Below are positions 61,601-64,000 of a stretch of 64,000 nt of DNA, one piece after another. Every line of letters begins with the position of its first letter. Position 1 is the first letter of the stretch. The position numbers and the translations under genes were made by a program. A model generated the notes under the pieces. That model searched no databases and was not told the origin of the DNA. It was given only the letters and a program-made list of their open reading frames with translations. Source of the DNA: Puerhibacterium puerhi (GTDB taxonomy: Bacteria > Actinomycetota > Actinomycetes > Actinomycetales > Cellulomonadaceae); the NCBI RefSeq assembly GCF_009846865.1, contig NZ_WUWN01000007.1:1-64000 (forward strand), read 5' to 3'.

Positions 61601-64000
61601 ATGGCCAGCACGCCCGCACCGCGCGGGACGGCGTCGGCCGACGCCCCCGGCGACGGTCCGGCCGCCCGCCGCACGTTCAGCGACACGATCCGCGAGCGCC
61701 CCGACGAGGCGCTCGTGGCGCTGCTGCGCGAGCGCCCGGACCTGGCCTCCCCCTCCCCGTCGACGCTGCGCTCCCTCGCGGCGCGCGCCTCGAGCCGCAC
61801 CTCGCTCGAGCGCGCGCTCGCCCGCGCCGACGCCCCCACGCTCCAGGTTCTCGAGACCGTGCTCGTGCTCGAGACCGAGCGGCCCCCCGTGACGCCGGCC
61901 GACGTCGTGGCGGCGGTCGGCGCGGGCGGGCCCGTCGCGGACGGCGCCGGCGCGGACCCCGAAGGCGGACCCGACGGTGCCACCGCGGTCGAGCGGCGGA
62001 TCGCCGCCGCCCTCGAGCAGGCCCTGCTGTGGGACGCCGGCGAGCCGGGCACCCCTGACCTTCGCGCCGTCCCGGGCCTCGGGGAGGTCCTGGGCCCCTA
62101 CCCCGCGGGGCTCGGCCCGCACCGGGACGCCGGATCCCGTCAGGGTTCGTTCCGGCAAGCGCCCGATGACGGAACCGACCCTGACGGGATCGCGGCGCTC
62201 GACGACCTGCCGCCCGGTGCCCGCGAGGTGCTCGACGCGCTCACCTGGGGTCCGCCGGTCGGCGTCGTGCCGCCGGCGGGCTCGGCGCCGCGCCGCGCCG
62301 TGGACGCCCTGGTCGAGGCCGGGCTGCTGCAGCGCGCCGACGCCCGCACCGTGGTGCTGCCCCGGGACGTCGGGCTGGCGCTGCGCGGCGGGCGCACCCA
62401 CCGCGACCCGCGCCTGGAGCCGCCGCGCGCCGAGGTGCGGGAGGTGCCCGCGCCCACCGCGGACGCCGAGGCCGCGAGCGCCGCGCTGGAGGTCGTGCGG
62501 CTGGTCGACGCGCTGATCGACCTGTGGGACGAGGCGCCGCCGTCGGTGCTGCGCGCGGGCGGTCTCGGCGTGCGCGACGTGCGTCGGGCCGCGCAGGCGC
62601 TGGGCGTCGACGAGGCGACGGCGGCCATCGTCGTCGAGCTGGCCGCCTCCGCGGAGCTGGTGGCCGACGACGGCGAGGCGCCGCCGTCGTACGTGCCCAC
62701 CACCCGCGCCGACGCGTGGGCCGACGCCGACGAGGCCGACCGCTGGGCGATGCTGGCCGCCGCCTGGGCCGCCTCGCGCCGCACGCCGTGGCGGGCGGGG
62801 TCGCGGGACGACAAGGGCACGGTCCGTGCCCCGCTGTCGCCGGACCTGCACCGGGCGTGGGTGCCGCGGCTGCGGGCGCAGGTGCTCGAGGCCCTGGCCG
62901 GGCAGCCGGGCGCGCCGCTGACCGCCGCCGACGTGCTGGCGGTGCTGGCCTGGCGCACGCCGCGCGCCGTCCCGCCGGAGGCCGCCGTGGAGGGCCTGCT
63001 GCGCGAGGCGGCGCTGCTCGGCGCCACCGGGGCGGGCGCGCTGGCCGGGCCGGGCCGCGCCCTGCTCGCCCTCGTGTCAGGACCAGCGCAGGGCATGGCC
63101 GGCGCCGGTACTGACAGCCCGGCGTTCGCACGCGGTGTGTCAGCAGCAGCGCACGGTATGGCCGGCGCTGGTTCTGACGATCCGCGGGAGCGGGATGCCG
63201 ACGAGCCGGTCGACCTCGTCGAGGCGCTGCGCGCCGTGCTGCCCGCCGAGGTGGAGGAGGTGCTGCTGCAGGGCGACCTCACCGGCATCGTGCCCGGCCG
63301 CCCGTCGCGCCCGCTGGCCCGGCTGCTGGAGCGCACCGCGGACGCCGAGTCGCGGGGCGCGGCCACCACCGTGCGGTTCTCGGCGTCGTCGGTCACCCGT
63401 GCCCTCGACCTCGGCGCCACCGCCGACGAGCTGCTCGCCGAGCTCGCCGCCCGCTCCCCCGTCCCCGTGCCGCAGCCGCTGGAGTACCTGGTGCGCGACA
63501 CCGCGCGGCGGCACGCGGCGCTGCGGGTCGGCTCGGCCGGCTCGTACGTGCGGGCCGCCGACCCGGCGGTGCTGGCCGGGCTGGCCGAGGACCCGCGGCT
63601 GGCGTCGCTCGGCCTGGTGCGCCTGGCCCCGACAGTCCTGGCCGCCGCCGTCCCGGCGGCCGAGCTGCACGCCGCGTTGCGCGAGCGGGGACTGCTCGCC
63701 GCGCTCGAGGGCCCCGACGGGCGACCGCTGGGCCGCCTGCGCCGCCCGCCGCGCGTGGACCGGGCGGGCCGGCGCGCCGGCGCGCCCGTGGCGACGTCGG
63801 CGGTCACGGACGACGGCCGACGGGCGCTGGTGGAGCGCCTGCGCGCCGCCGAGGCCGGCGACGGACGGGGCCGCGGCCCGTTCCCCGGCACGGCCACCGG
63901 CAACGGCGGAGCCCTCGGCGCCAGCAGGACGACGGCCCTGGCCGCGGGCCGGCGCCCCGACGACGACGCGGACGCGACCGCCGTCGACCGGCTGCGCTCC
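61601..64000 (+). CDS. Helicase-associated (XPB/Ssl2-like, Helicase_C_3 type) protein, N-terminal 800 codons
   Basis: An open frame runs from ATG 61601 to the window end. The N-terminus (SDTIRERPDEALVALLRERPDLASPSPSTLRSLAARAS) and GVRDVRRAAQALGVDEATAAIVVELAASAEL resemble actinobacterial helicase-associated domain proteins often paired with an XPB-like helicase. VEEVLLQGDLTGIVPGRPS is a characteristic later motif. A TAGCAT box ends seven bases before the ATG, predicting leaderless transcription. Palindromic repeats sit in-frame at 62133-62191 and 63075-63179. Confidence 0.8.
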   Translation, partial: MASTPAPRGTASADAPGDGPAARRTFSDTIRERPDEALVALLRERPDLASPSPSTLRSLAARASSRTSLERALARADAPTLQVLETVLVLETERPPVTPADVVAAVGAGGPVADGAGADPEGGPDGATAVERRIAAALEQALLWDAGEPGTPDLRAVPGLGEVLGPYPAGLGPHRDAGSRQGSFRQAPDDGTDPDGIAALDDLPPGAREVLDALTWGPPVGVVPPAGSAPRRAVDALVEAGLLQRADARTVVLPRDVGLALRGGRTHRDPRLEPPRAEVREVPAPTADAEAASAALEVVRLVDALIDLWDEAPPSVLRAGGLGVRDVRRAAQALGVDEATAAIVVELAASAELVADDGEAPPSYVPTTRADAWADADEADRWAMLAAAWAASRRTPWRAGSRDDKGTVRAPLSPDLHRAWVPRLRAQVLEALAGQPGAPLTAADVLAVLAWRTPRAVPPEAAVEGLLREAALLGATGAGALAGPGRALLALVSGPAQGMAGAGTDSPAFARGVSAAAHGMAGAGSDDPRERDADEPVDLVEALRAVLPAEVEEVLLQGDLTGIVPGRPSRPLARLLERTADAESRGAATTVRFSASSVTRALDLGATADELLAELAARSPVPVPQPLEYLVRDTARRHAALRVGSAGSYVRAADPAVLAGLAEDPRLASLGLVRLAPTVLAAAVPAAELHAALRERGLLAALEGPDGRPLGRLRRPPRVDRAGRRAGAPVATSAVTDDGRRALVERLRAAEAGDGRGRGPFPGTATGNGGALGASRTTALAAGRRPDDDADATAVDRLRS
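62133..62191. repeat. Inverted repeat inside the helicase-associated gene
   Basis: GATCCCGTCAGGGT (62133-62146) pairs perfectly with ACCCTGACGGGATC (62178-62191); pairing extends inward with one bulge through TTCCGG/CGGAA. It translates as Gly/Ser/Gln/Asp linker sequence (SRQGSFRQAPDDGTDPDG) without breaking the frame. Confidence 0.75.
63075..63116. repeat. In-frame palindromic repeat, unit 1
   Basis: A 42-bp imperfect palindrome with ends TGTCAG/CTGACA centred on CATG. It encodes SGPAQGMAGAGTD inside the helicase-associated gene. Unit 2 follows after 21 bases. Confidence 0.7.
63138..63179. repeat. In-frame palindromic repeat, unit 2
   Basis: A 42-bp imperfect palindrome with ends TGTCAG/CTGACG. 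It matches unit 1 at most positions (AGCGCA, GGCATGGCCGGCGC / GGTATGGCCGGCGC) and encodes SAAAHGMAGAGSD in the same frame. Period between units is 63 bp (21 codons). Confidence 0.7.

Overview
This window comes from a high-GC, motile actinobacterium, most likely a Cellulomonas-type member of the Micrococcales. I infer this from the strong GC bias, GTG and leaderless starts, a flagellar system with an actinobacterial gene order, an LPXTG/sortase-C pilus and actinobacterial DUF families (DUF2530, DUF3027, DUF4334). I saw no tRNA, rRNA, CRISPR array, transposase or prophage.

Bases 1-11,750 are a flagellar block. A minus-strand set reads sigma factor, fliC, fliD, fliS, a small unknown gene, flgB, flgC, fliE, fliF, fliG and the start of fliH. 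A divergent plus-strand set reads flgN, flgK, flgL, fliW. Three promoters share a sigma-28/WhiG-like motif. Bases 11,750-16,340 hold an orphan AbiEi-like/endonuclease-like gene, a zinc alcohol dehydrogenase, an MFS exporter and its MarR regulator. Bases 16,450-22,200 are a pilus locus (large tip adhesin, backbone pilin, class C sortase) punctuated by a family of related hairpins. An EamA permease follows, then a rearrangement scar (about 23,190-23,850) with two truncated genes fused head to tail.

Bases 23,970-52,280 form a cell-surface polysaccharide locus. It holds a low-molecular-weight phosphatase, UDP-glucose dehydrogenase, two LCP ligases, several glycosyltransferases, a TagGH-type ABC exporter, and WecB/WecC for UDP-ManNAcA. 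No Wzx or Wzy is visible, so export looks ABC-dependent and LCP proteins may attach the polymer to the wall. Its core (about 35,450-45,600) has much lower GC than the surroundings and contains a truncated glf, so it looks like an exchanged serotype-type cassette inserted by recombination inside wecB on one side and inside a glycosyltransferase gene on the other.

Bases 52,490-64,000 return to ordinary chromosomal genes: an NCS2 purine permease, DUF2530 and DUF4334 proteins, a very large sacsin/Hsp90-like ATPase with DUF3027 and cold-shock neighbours, a TetR/NAD-epimerase pair with two matching operators, and the N-terminal 800 codons of a helicase-associated (XPB/Ssl2-like) protein that carries palindromic repeats inside its reading frame.

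The least explained signals are (i) five copies of a 56-70 bp near-perfect palindrome placed just after stop codons, (ii) the pilus-locus hairpins with a conserved GGGTGTGTGGGG core, (iii) the in-frame palindromes in the helicase-like gene, and (iv) the mosaic polysaccharide cassette.
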